A DNA stretch of 7,171 bases, taken from positions 1 through 7,171 of the forward strand of contig DAIDKA010000119.1 in NCBI GenBank assembly GCA_027451085.1, written 5' to 3'. The DNA is from Gammaproteobacteria bacterium. GTDB lineage: Bacteria; Pseudomonadota; Gammaproteobacteria; Steroidobacterales; Steroidobacteraceae. Shown here piece by piece: positions 1 to 6,576 of this stretch. The notes under the pieces were generated by a model. That model had not been told where the DNA came from. It searched no databases and saw only the letters and a program-made list of their open reading frames with translations. Made by a program: the position numbers and the translations under genes. Positions within the stretch are counted from its first letter, which is position 1, and each line of letters opens with the position of its first letter.

Positions 1-488
1 AAGCCGCCGCCGATGCCGAACAGGCCTGAGACAAAACCCGTCAGGAGCCCAAGTGCGAGCAGCCGCCACGCGATGCGGGCGTTCATGCGTACCGTGGCCT
101 GCCCCACCGCGCTGCGCGGACGCAGCATCGTGACCCCGACAAGTGCCATGATCACGGCGAACAGCGCCAGCAGCCTTGCGCCATCGATGGCCTTGCCGAC
201 ACGGGAGCCCAGCATCGCGCCCGCAACCCCCGCGGCCGCATAGACCAGCCCGCATGGCCACAGGACGATACCACGCCGGGCATGGCCGATGAGGCTGACC
301 AGCGCACTGGCGCTCACCGCCAGCGCGGCGGTGCCGATGGCTACATGGACGTCACGTATTCCAACCACGTACAGCAGCAAGGGCACGGCCAGTATCGAGC
401 CACCGCCGCCGATCAGGCCCAGCGAGAACCCGACCAACCCGCCGCAGAGCAACGCGGCCACCCAGCTGATGATGTCAATGTGAGACAT
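1..488 (-). CDS. TauE/SafE (TSUP) family membrane permease, N-terminal part, cut by window edge
   Basis: Reading the reverse strand from the ATG at 488 gives 162 residues with no stop before the window ends. The protein is strongly hydrophobic. It has the family's glycine-rich motif near residues 22-36 (GLIGGGGSILAVP), a following GTAALAVSASALVSLIGH segment at about 52-69, and the start of the second-repeat motif GFVSGLFGIGGG at 151-162. This duplicated pattern is typical of TSUP inner-membrane permeases (about 250-270 aa), which export sulfite, sulfoacetate or related anions or move other small sulfur compounds. About 100 residues are missing. A GGAG lies about 10 bases upstream of the ATG. 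The gene follows the TolC-type gene by 40 bases on the same strand with no clear terminator, so it is probably the fifth cistron of the efflux operon. Family assignment is firm; the substrate is unknown. Confidence 0.9.
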   Translation of the reverse strand, partial: MSHIDIISWVAALLCGGLVGFSLGLIGGGGSILAVPLLLYVVGIRDVHVAIGTAALAVSASALVSLIGHARRGIVLWPCGLVYAAAGVAGAMLGSRVGKAIDGARLLALFAVIMALVGVTMLRPRSAVGQATVRMNARIAWRLLALGLLTGFVSGLFGIGGG

Positions 489-528
489 GCAAGTGTGGCT
501 CCGGGTGAATTCAACCTGCCGGTGTGGA

Positions 529-1971
529 TCAGGGTGCGGCGGAGACCCCGCATCCGGAGCCGCCGCCGGCCCCGTCATCGGCCAGGAAACTCTCGTCGAG
601 GATGCCGGCGGCCGCCGCGAGCCGCAGCGACGCCAGCAGGGTCTCGCAGCGGGCCTGCATGGTTCCCGCGCGCGCCTGCAGGGCGGAGCCCTCCGCCGCC
701 AGCAGGTCCAGTACTGTGCGGTCACCGGCATCATGTCCGGTCCGCGTCGCATCCAGGCGGGTGTCAGCCGACTGCTGCGCCCGCAGCATCGCCTGGACGC
801 GCGCGCGCGCTGTGCCCACGGCCTGCCAGGCCGAACGCACCTGCAGGTCAACCTGCTGTTGAGCGGCAGCCAGATCCGCCTCCGCCGCCCGCACCGACGC
901 CTCTGCGGCATGACGCTGGGCGGTACGCAGTCCACCGGTGAAGATCGGCACCGTCAGCTGCAGGCCGATGCTGCCGTCCCGCTGCGTCGCGCTGGCGTCG
1001 CCGTAGTAGCCGCTGCCGCTCAAGGACTGGCGCCCGTACTGTCCCACCAGGCTCAACTTGGCGCTGTCGAGTTGCGACCAGCGTCGCAGCTGCGCTTCGG
1101 CGATCCGCTGCTGCTCCGTCTGCAACGCCAGCACCGGGCTGTGATCCTGGGCCTGCTGCAACCATCCGGACAGCTGGGTGCCGGGGTCCGCCGCCAGGGT
1201 CGCGGTCGGCGATGACATGGGCGGCTGCGTGCCGGCCGCCGGCAGTTCCAGGTTCACCGCCGGATCGGGCGGTGGCGGCAGTCCGGTCAGGTTCGAATAG
1301 GCCTCGTTGGCCACGGCGAAGGCCTGCTGCACGTCCAGTTCCTGCACCGCAAGCTGGTCCGCCTCGGCCTGCGCCTCGCGCCATTCGGTGACCGGGAGGT
1401 CACCCGACTCGAAGCGTGCGCGCGCCATGTCCTGCGCCCTGATCGTGACCTGCCGCAGCCGCTGCACCGCGTGGAAACGCGCGCCGGTCTGCACCACGGT
1501 TGCAAACGCCTCGGCGGTGCGCAGCATGAGCATCTGGACGTTCTGGCGGAACTGGGCATCGGCCAGCCGCGCGCGCGCACGCGCTTCCTGGGTGTCGGCG
1601 ACACGGCTTGCGTCGAGAAGCGGCTGCTGCGCGAGCAACTGCCAGTCCGTGGCGGTGCCGCCGTGGATGCTGGTGCGGAAATCCACCCCGTCGCGGGTAC
1701 CGAAGCCCGGTGCGGTGAACTGCGCGCCGGCAGTATCACTGTCGAGGCTGCTCAGCGCGACGCCACCAGCTGCACTGAGCGTCGGCATCCACAGTGCGCG
1801 GGCGGTCTCACCGGTTGCGCGGCCGGCATCCCGGCGCGCAAGCGCAGCGGCGTACTCCGGGCTGTGTGCAACAACCCCGCGCCAGGCCGCGAGCACCGGC
1901 GATTCGCCCGCAGACGCGATCGAGGCCCCGAGCAACGCTGTGACAAACAGCCCAAGCTGGTATGCGCGCAT
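529..1971 (-). CDS. TolC-type outer-membrane efflux protein of an RND tripartite pump
   Basis: This 480-aa protein should form the outer-membrane channel and periplasmic tunnel of the pump encoded upstream. An N-terminal signal peptide (residues 1-21, hydrophobic core then ASIASA before GE) is followed by two OEP repeats. Typical family landmarks are visible: QPLLDASR near 116-123, ARARFESGDLPVTEWREAQ near 183-201, VPIFTGGLR at 341-349, and TGHDAGDRTVLDLL at 411-424, the last corresponding to the repeat-two helix turn of TolC homologues. Long alanine/glutamine-rich helices separate them. The frame is open to 2094, but the ATG at 1971 is preferred because it begins the signal peptide and has GGAGA six bases upstream (1978-1982). 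Starting further out would add a non-secretory 41-residue tail overlapping the preceding gene. The C-terminal tail is Gly-rich with a cysteine at 474, which is unusual. The preceding stop is 17 bases away, so it is co-transcribed. Confidence 0.93.
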   Translation of the reverse strand: MRAYQLGLFVTALLGASIASAGESPVLAAWRGVVAHSPEYAAALARRDAGRATGETARALWMPTLSAAGGVALSSLDSDTAGAQFTAPGFGTRDGVDFRTSIHGGTATDWQLLAQQPLLDASRVADTQEARARARLADAQFRQNVQMLMLRTAEAFATVVQTGARFHAVQRLRQVTIRAQDMARARFESGDLPVTEWREAQAEADQLAVQELDVQQAFAVANEAYSNLTGLPPPPDPAVNLELPAAGTQPPMSSPTATLAADPGTQLSGWLQQAQDHSPVLALQTEQQRIAEAQLRRWSQLDSAKLSLVGQYGRQSLSGSGYYGDASATQRDGSIGLQLTVPIFTGGLRTAQRHAAEASVRAAEADLAAAQQQVDLQVRSAWQAVGTARARVQAMLRAQQSADTRLDATRTGHDAGDRTVLDLLAAEGSALQARAGTMQARCETLLASLRLAAAAGILDESFLADDGAGGGSGCGVSAAP

Positions 1972-1988
1972 GGTCAGTCTCCAGGCGC

Positions 1989-2198
1989 TCAAGCCCCGGC
2001 GCGCAGCCCCAGGCCGCGCACGATCCGCTCCATCAGGCACCAGCGTGTAAGTCCGCTCTGCAGCAGATTGGCGCCGACGAAGACCGTGAACCACAGAAAG
2101 TAACCGCTCACGTAGACCGGGCTGCCCGTGGCCCCCAGAGCGACGGACAGGATGACGAAGATGCCCGCGATCACGCGGGTGAGTTGCCAGGATGTCAT
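1989..2198 (-). CDS. YgaP-type (DUF2892) transmembrane hairpin protein, stand-alone
   Basis: This small inner-membrane protein of 69 aa has two predicted membrane helices, at about residues 8-26 and 32-48. The second carries YFLWFTVFVGANLLQSG, closely matching the C-terminal membrane domain of YgaP and DUF2892 proteins. It is followed by a TRWCLMERIVRGLGLR tail; the single cysteine (Cys54) sits where YgaP-type proteins usually have a Cys-Pro, but here Leu follows. In E. coli YgaP this hairpin anchors a rhodanese domain that handles sulfane sulfur; no rhodanese is present here or next door. The ATG at 2198 overlaps the pump permease stop as ATGA and has AAGGAG seven bases upstream (2206-2211), so translation is probably coupled. 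A longer open frame through 2738 exists but is only an overlap shadow of the permease. Family assignment is strong; its role in the pump operon is unknown. Confidence 0.88.
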   Translation of the reverse strand: MTSWQLTRVIAGIFVILSVALGATGSPVYVSGYFLWFTVFVGANLLQSGLTRWCLMERIVRGLGLRAGA

Positions 2199-5100
2199 GT
2201 GGATGCTCCTTGATTGGACACGGAAGGGGTGTCGCCGCCGTAGACGACGAAATACAGCAGTGGAATGACGACGAGCGTCAGCGCGGTGGCGACCAGGATG
2301 CCGAAGATGAGCGAGATCGCCAGGCCGTTGAAGATCGGATCGTCCAGGATGAAAAGCGCTCCCAGCATTGCCGCCAGCGCGGTGAGCACGATGGGCTGGG
2401 CACGCGTGGCGACGGCGTTCATGACCGCCTCGGGCAGCGACACCCCGCGGGTGGTCTGCAGGCGCATGAAATCCACCAGCAGGATCGAGTTGCGCACGAT
2501 GATGCCCGCCAGAGCGATCATGCCGATCATCGAGGTGGCCGTGAACGGCGCTCCCAGCAAGGCGTGGCCCGGCATGACTCCGATGATGGTCAGAGGAATG
2601 GGCGCCATGATGATGAGCGGCAGACCGTAGGAGCCGAACTGTGCGACCACCAGCAGGTAGATGAGCACCAGGCCCACCGCATAGGCCGCACCCATGTCGC
2701 GGAAGGTCTCGTATGTGACCTGCCACTCGCCATCCCATTTGACGGCATAGCCCCGGTACGCGTCCGTGGGCTGGCTGATGAAGTATTCGCCCACGCCGGC
2801 GCCGTCGGGCGCGTGCAGCCGGTGCAGGGCGGCGCGCATCGCGAACATGCCATACAGCGGGCTGTCGATCCTGCCGGCCATGTCGCCGACCACGTAGGTC
2901 ACCGGCAGCAGGTCCTTGTGGTAGATCGGCTGCTCTACCGACGTGTCCTGCACGCGCAGCAGCGAACCGACGGCGACCAGGTTGCCGTCGGCGGCCCGCA
3001 CCCGCAGCGACGACACAGCGGCCAGCGTGCCCTGGGTGGAGGCCGGCAGCCGCAGGGTGAGCGGCACCGGATACTTGCTGCCGTCATGGAGATACCCCGC
3101 CTGCGTTCCGGCCAGTGCCGCCCGCAGGAGCTGCACCACTGCGCCTTCGCTCACCCCGAGACCCGCGGCCTCGTCCCGATCGACGGTCAGCACCTGACGC
3201 GGTGCCGGCGCGACCAGGGTTGAGTCGATGTCGACCACCCCGGCGGTACGGCTGAAGATGCCTCGCACCGCCAACGCCGTGCGGGCCCTGCCGGTGGCAT
3301 CGGAACCGTACACCTCAGCCACGATCGGGGCCAGGACCGGCGGACCGGGCGGCACCTCCACCACCTTGAGCGCCGCGCCATAGCGGGCGGCAACCGCATC
3401 CAGTGCGGGTCGCACCCGCGTGGCAATCACGTGACTCTGGTCTTTGCGACGGTGGCGATCCACCAGATTGACCTGGATGTCGCCAAGTTCAGCGGACTGG
3501 CGCAGGTAGTACTGGCGGACCAGGCCGTTGAAGTTGATCGGCGAGGCGGTGCCGGCATACGCCTCGTAGTCATGGACCTCGGGCACCCGCGACAGTTCGG
3601 TGCCCAGGGCGTGCAGCACCTCCGCCGTACGCTCCAGCGGCGTGCCGGCGGGCATGTCCACCACCACCTGGAACTCGGACTTGTTGTCGAAGGGAAGCAT
3701 CTTGAGCACCACCAGCCGCAGCACCGGCAGTCCGAGCGACAGCAGGATCAGCCCGGCGACCACCACCCAGAGGCGGTTGCGGTTGGCGCGCCCGCGGCGC
3801 GGATCGAGGAACGGACCGTAGAACCTGTGGACCCAGGGCAGCAGGCGCGCCGCAGCGGCGCCATGCGCCGCTGCATGAGCGGCTGTTTCGCTGCGCCGGA
3901 ACAGCCGCAGAGCGAGCCATGGGGTGAACACGAAGGCCACTGCCAGTGAAATCATCATGCCCATCGAGGCATTGATGGGGATGGGCCCCATGTAGGGCCC
4001 CATCAGCCCGGTGACAAAGGCCATGGGCAGCAGCGCTGCAATGACGGTCAAGGTCGCAAGGATGGTGGGTCCACCCACCTCGTCCACCGCGCGCGGAATG
4101 AGCTGCTGCAACGGCACGGCGGGTTCAAGCTGGCGGTGCCGGTGGATGTTCTCCACCACCACGATGGCGTCGTCGACCAGTATGCCGATGGAAAATATGA
4201 GCGCGAACAGGCTGACCCGGTTGAGGGTGAACCCCCAGGCCCAGGAAGCAAAAAGCGTGGCCGTGAGGGTCAGCGCCACGGCCCCCCCGACGATCAGCGC
4301 CTCGCGCCTTCCCATGGCAAGGAATACCAGCGCCACGACTGTCGTGGTGGCAAAAATCAGCTTTTCGATCAGCTTCACCGCCTTGTCGTTGGCGGTCTGG
4401 CCATAGTCTCGGGTGATCGCAACGCCGACACCGCGGGGAATCAGCGTGCCGCGCAGGATGGCCACCCGCTCACGCAGGCGGGACGCGACCTCGACCGCGT
4501 TTTCACCGGGTTTCTTGGTGATGGCGAGAGTGACCGCCGGATACTCCGTCGCATCCTTGCCGGACGTTCCATACCACCCATAGCGCACGGGCCGCGGCGG
4601 CCCGTCGGTGATGCGGGCGAGGTCACGCAGGTAGACCGGGCGGCCGTCACGCACGCCGACGATCAACCGGCCGACATCCGCCGCATCCTGAAACCACTCA
4701 CCGGCATCGAGCTGCACGCTGGTGTTGCCGGCAACCAGGTCTCCCACCGGCATCCCGGCGTTGGCGGAACGGATCGCCTGCGTCAGCTCCGGCACCGTCA
4801 CACCGGAGGCCCGCAGCGCCGCAGGGTCGACGTCGATGTTGATGGCCCGGCCGGGGCCACCGATCGTGGTCACCTCGCGCGTGCCCCGGACGCGCTTGAG
4901 GTCGGCCTCCATGGCGTGTGCCACGCGCTCGAGGTCGAAGGCACTGCCATCGGGCCTGCGGTCGTAGAGCGTCACCGCAAGCGTGGGAACGTCATCGATC
5001 CCCATGGGTTTGACGATGGGCGCTCCCACACCCAGGCCCGGAGGCAGCCAGTCCCGGTGGTCATCCAGCGTATCGTGCAGGCGCACCAGGGCCTCGGTCC

Positions 5101-5446
5101 GCGGCACCCCGACTTTGAATTGGACGGTGAGCACCGCCATGCCGGGCCGTGACACCGAGGTCACGTGCTCCAGCCCCGCCATCTGATCCAGCACCTGCTC
5201 CGCCGGCCCCGCCACCATCTGCTCGACGTCGCGGGCCGATGCACCGGGAAACGGGATCAGCACATTGGCCATGGTGACGTTGATCTGCGGCTCTTCTTCG
5301 CGCGGGGTGACGATGACCGCGAACACACCCAGCAGCAGCGCCACCAGGGCCAGCAACGGCGTCAACCGCGAGTCCTGGAAAGCGCGCGCGATCCGGCCGC
5401 TGAGACCGAGCGACACCGCCTGCGGTTGCGGTACGACGAGGCTCAC
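2195..5446 (-). CDS. RND-family efflux permease (AcrB-like, HAE-type), inner-membrane pump subunit
   Basis: This 1083-aa proton-driven inner-membrane pump should export its substrate through the adaptor and outer-membrane channel of the same operon. TM1 is at about 29-47, followed by PREEEPQI (48-55) and PFPGASARDVEQMV (65-78), standard for the start of the first porter domain. TM4 holds GILVDDAIVVVENI, with the paired proton-relay aspartates at 425-426; this favours the HAE (organic substrate) type over heavy-metal CusA/CzcA pumps. Membrane segments recur at about 360-515, then 560-580, and 920-1070. In TM10, GIIVRNSILLVDF places Arg985 where AcrB has its essential Lys. The protein contains no cysteine. 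It is slightly longer than the usual 1020-1050 aa. Translation starts at a GTG that overlaps the adaptor's stop (GTGA, 5443-5446), with a weak GGAG about 10 bases upstream. The substrate cannot be deduced. Confidence 0.96.
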   Translation of the reverse strand: MSLVVPQPQAVSLGLSGRIARAFQDSRLTPLLALVALLLGVFAVIVTPREEEPQINVTMANVLIPFPGASARDVEQMVAGPAEQVLDQMAGLEHVTSVSRPGMAVLTVQFKVGVPRTEALVRLHDTLDDHRDWLPPGLGVGAPIVKPMGIDDVPTLAVTLYDRRPDGSAFDLERVAHAMEADLKRVRGTREVTTIGGPGRAINIDVDPAALRASGVTVPELTQAIRSANAGMPVGDLVAGNTSVQLDAGEWFQDAADVGRLIVGVRDGRPVYLRDLARITDGPPRPVRYGWYGTSGKDATEYPAVTLAITKKPGENAVEVASRLRERVAILRGTLIPRGVGVAITRDYGQTANDKAVKLIEKLIFATTTVVALVFLAMGRREALIVGGAVALTLTATLFASWAWGFTLNRVSLFALIFSIGILVDDAIVVVENIHRHRQLEPAVPLQQLIPRAVDEVGGPTILATLTVIAALLPMAFVTGLMGPYMGPIPINASMGMMISLAVAFVFTPWLALRLFRRSETAAHAAAHGAAAARLLPWVHRFYGPFLDPRRGRANRNRLWVVVAGLILLSLGLPVLRLVVLKMLPFDNKSEFQVVVDMPAGTPLERTAEVLHALGTELSRVPEVHDYEAYAGTASPINFNGLVRQYYLRQSAELGDIQVNLVDRHRRKDQSHVIATRVRPALDAVAARYGAALKVVEVPPGPPVLAPIVAEVYGSDATGRARTALAVRGIFSRTAGVVDIDSTLVAPAPRQVLTVDRDEAAGLGVSEGAVVQLLRAALAGTQAGYLHDGSKYPVPLTLRLPASTQGTLAAVSSLRVRAADGNLVAVGSLLRVQDTSVEQPIYHKDLLPVTYVVGDMAGRIDSPLYGMFAMRAALHRLHAPDGAGVGEYFISQPTDAYRGYAVKWDGEWQVTYETFRDMGAAYAVGLVLIYLLVVAQFGSYGLPLIIMAPIPLTIIGVMPGHALLGAPFTATSMIGMIALAGIIVRNSILLVDFMRLQTTRGVSLPEAVMNAVATRAQPIVLTALAAMLGALFILDDPIFNGLAISLIFGILVATALTLVVIPLLYFVVYGGDTPSVSNQGAST

Positions 5447-6498
5447 GGCGCGCCGGCTCCGGCCGGGCCAGGCCGCAGCCGGGCCGCGTCCCGCACCACC
5501 TTCTCACCGGGCTCGAGACCGGCCAGAACCTCGATGTCGGCACCACGAGGTTCACCGAGCCGCACCTGGCGCAGGCTCTGCCGGCCATGGTCATCGACCA
5601 CATAGACAGCCTGCAGTTCGCCCCGCCGGACCACGGCGGACTCCGGCACGACCAGCAGCGCCTGCGTGCCGTGTAGCGGCATGCTGACCCGTGCCAGTGT
5701 GCCTGGGATGCAGCCGGGGGCGCTTCCGATCTCCACCCGGACCTGGACGCTGCGGCTGCGCGGATCTATGGCAGGCACCGCCACCCACGACCTCGTCTCG
5801 CGGGCCGCCGCGGCACAACCGGCGCCGTCGTAGCTGATCTGTACCGGCAGTTCTGCCGCGAGGTCGCCAGCCGAATCCTCGGGGATGTCGGCCACGATGC
5901 GCATCGCCCCTGGCGCATAGACATCGACCAGCGCCTGCCCGGGCGACGCCAGATCACCGGCGGCCACTTTGACCACGGTGGCACGGCCGTCATAGGGCGC
6001 ACGCAGTTCCGCCCACCCGGCCACCGCCCGCGCGGCGTGCGCGTGAGCAACCGCCGCGGTGCTTTGCGCCTCCACCGCCTGCAGCCGTGCCTGCGCGCGT
6101 TCGAATGCGGCATCACTGATATAGGCCTTGTCATGCAGCTGCCGCGCCCTCTGGAAATCCGCCCGCGCAGTGGCGAGCTGGGCTGCGGCCGCACCCGCCT
6201 GGGCCGTTTCAGCTGCGGCCGATGCCTGCGAGGCGGGTGAGTCGATGCGCAGCAGCACCTCGCCGCGGTGGACCACCTCGCCGCTGCGCACCAGCACTTC
6301 GGTGACGCGGCCCGTCACCTGCGCCGACAGCTGGGCCTGGCGCACTGCCACGACCTCGCCCTGCGCCACCAGCCGCGCGCCGTCGACACCGGCCCCGACC
6401 ACAACCGTGGCAGGAAGACCCGCGGCCAGGCCCGCCGCCGGGCCCAGGGTGCCTACCAGCAAGGACAGTACACAGGGAATCGGCCTGCACATGCTCAT
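5443..6498 (-). CDS. RND efflux periplasmic adaptor (HlyD/AcrA membrane-fusion family)
   Basis: This 351-aa adaptor should bridge the inner-membrane permease and the outer-membrane channel. An N-terminal signal sequence (about 1-26, ending GLAAG) has no lipobox cysteine, so a soluble or uncleaved-anchor form is likelier than a lipoprotein. The first lipoyl half is at about 45-90 (SAQVTGRVTEVLVRSGEVV), a short alanine-rich helical hairpin at about 91-160, the second lipoyl half at about 163-195 (ELRAPYDGRATVVKVAAGD), a beta-barrel at about 198-275 and the membrane-proximal domain at about 280-345 (VPESAVVRRGELQAVYVV). Two cysteines, 228 and 263, fall in the barrel region. AAGGAG at 6503-6508 is only four bases from the ATG at 6498; the in-frame ATG at 6492, ten bases from it, is an alternative start two residues in. 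It is the first gene of the operon. Confidence 0.94.
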   Translation of the reverse strand: MSMCRPIPCVLSLLVGTLGPAAGLAAGLPATVVVGAGVDGARLVAQGEVVAVRQAQLSAQVTGRVTEVLVRSGEVVHRGEVLLRIDSPASQASAAAETAQAGAAAAQLATARADFQRARQLHDKAYISDAAFERAQARLQAVEAQSTAAVAHAHAARAVAGWAELRAPYDGRATVVKVAAGDLASPGQALVDVYAPGAMRIVADIPEDSAGDLAAELPVQISYDGAGCAAAARETRSWVAVPAIDPRSRSVQVRVEIGSAPGCIPGTLARVSMPLHGTQALLVVPESAVVRRGELQAVYVVDDHGRQSLRQVRLGEPRGADIEVLAGLEPGEKVVRDAARLRPGPAGAGAP

Positions 6499-6502
6499 GT
6501 CA

Positions 6503-6508
6503 CTCCTT
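6503..6508 (-). promoter_or_regulatory. Ribosome binding site of the adaptor gene
   Basis: On the minus strand this reads AAGGAG, a strong Shine-Dalgarno match. It serves one of two in-frame ATGs: 6498 with a four-base gap, or 6492 with a ten-base gap. The signal peptide is preserved with either, so the choice changes only two residues. Confidence 0.75.
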
Positions 6509-6514
6509 CATGCT

Positions 6515-6538
6515 ATCTCTATATTACTTTATAGTTAT
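6515..6538. promoter_or_regulatory. Candidate ArsR-family operator (imperfect inverted repeat)
   Basis: The arms ATCTCTATA (6515-6523) and TATAGTTAT (6530-6538) are inverted repeats matching at seven of nine positions, including a perfect CTATA/TATAG core, around a six-base centre. AT-rich imperfect palindromes of this size next to the repressor gene are typical ArsR/SmtB operators. It covers the proposed -10 of the efflux operon, where a bound dimer would block RNA polymerase. Binding itself is inferred. Confidence 0.5.
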
Positions 6539-6549
6539 TTATGATTCAA
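6521..6549 (-). promoter_or_regulatory. Probable sigma70-type promoter of the efflux operon
   Basis: On the minus strand, TTGAAT (6544-6549, four of six -35 consensus bases) is separated by 17 bases from TAATAT (6521-6526, four of six -10 bases). Transcription would begin near 6513-6515, leaving a short leader that contains the AAGGAG at 6503-6508. TATAAA close by on the same strand is an alternative -10 with a poorer -35. The region is sharply more AT-rich than the surrounding genes. This is a consensus match by eye only. Confidence 0.45.
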
Positions 6550-6567
6550 GCACTGAAGTGATATACT
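6539..6567 (+). promoter_or_regulatory. Possible promoter of the ArsR-type regulator gene
   Basis: TATACT at 6562-6567 matches five of six -10 bases, with a weak TTATGA (6539-6544) 17 bases upstream. Its -10 touches the GTG at 6568, so if it is used the message starts around 6573-6575 and translation must begin further in, the next in-frame candidate being the GTG at 6601. If translation really begins at 6568, the true promoter must lie further upstream. The two readings exclude one another. Confidence 0.3.
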
Positions 6568-6576
6568 GTGCACAGT
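6565..6576. repeat. Perfect 12-bp palindrome on the regulator start codon
   Basis: ACTGTGCACAGT is its own reverse complement over all twelve bases and contains the GTG start at 6568. It directly follows the TATACT element. It could be a second, autoregulatory operator site or a small mRNA hairpin at the start codon; chance is also possible. Confidence 0.5.

Noticed and set aside
489..528. Terminator or separate promoter between the TolC-type and TauE genes
   Set aside because: No stable stem followed by T residues and no credible -35/-10 pair; a GTGTGG direct repeat and a GAATTC-centred near-palindrome are short enough to be chance.
282..1215. Overlapping plus-strand open frames of 219 and 242 residues across the TauE and TolC genes
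   Set aside because: They overlap each other and two well-supported minus-strand genes, and the translations are low-complexity Pro/Arg/Gln-rich sequence.
1972..2094. 41-residue N-terminal extension of the TolC-type protein
   Set aside because: It would bury the signal peptide and overlap the hairpin gene; the ATG at 1971 has GGAGA at proper spacing.
2199..2738. N-terminal extension of the YgaP-type hairpin protein on the minus strand
   Set aside because: The extra residues are His/Arg-rich shadow sequence of the permease; the ATG at 2198 has a strong SD and begins the conserved family sequence.
2192..3223. 343-residue open frame on the plus strand opposite the RND permease
   Set aside because: Composition is His/Gln/Arg/Asp-rich with no recognisable domain. 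It is the mirror of a GC-rich real gene and starts at the permease 3' end with no independent support.
4136..5152. 338-residue open frame on the plus strand opposite the RND permease
   Set aside because: Same shadow pattern over the conserved porter-domain region; the minus-strand reading has unmistakable RND motifs, this one has none.
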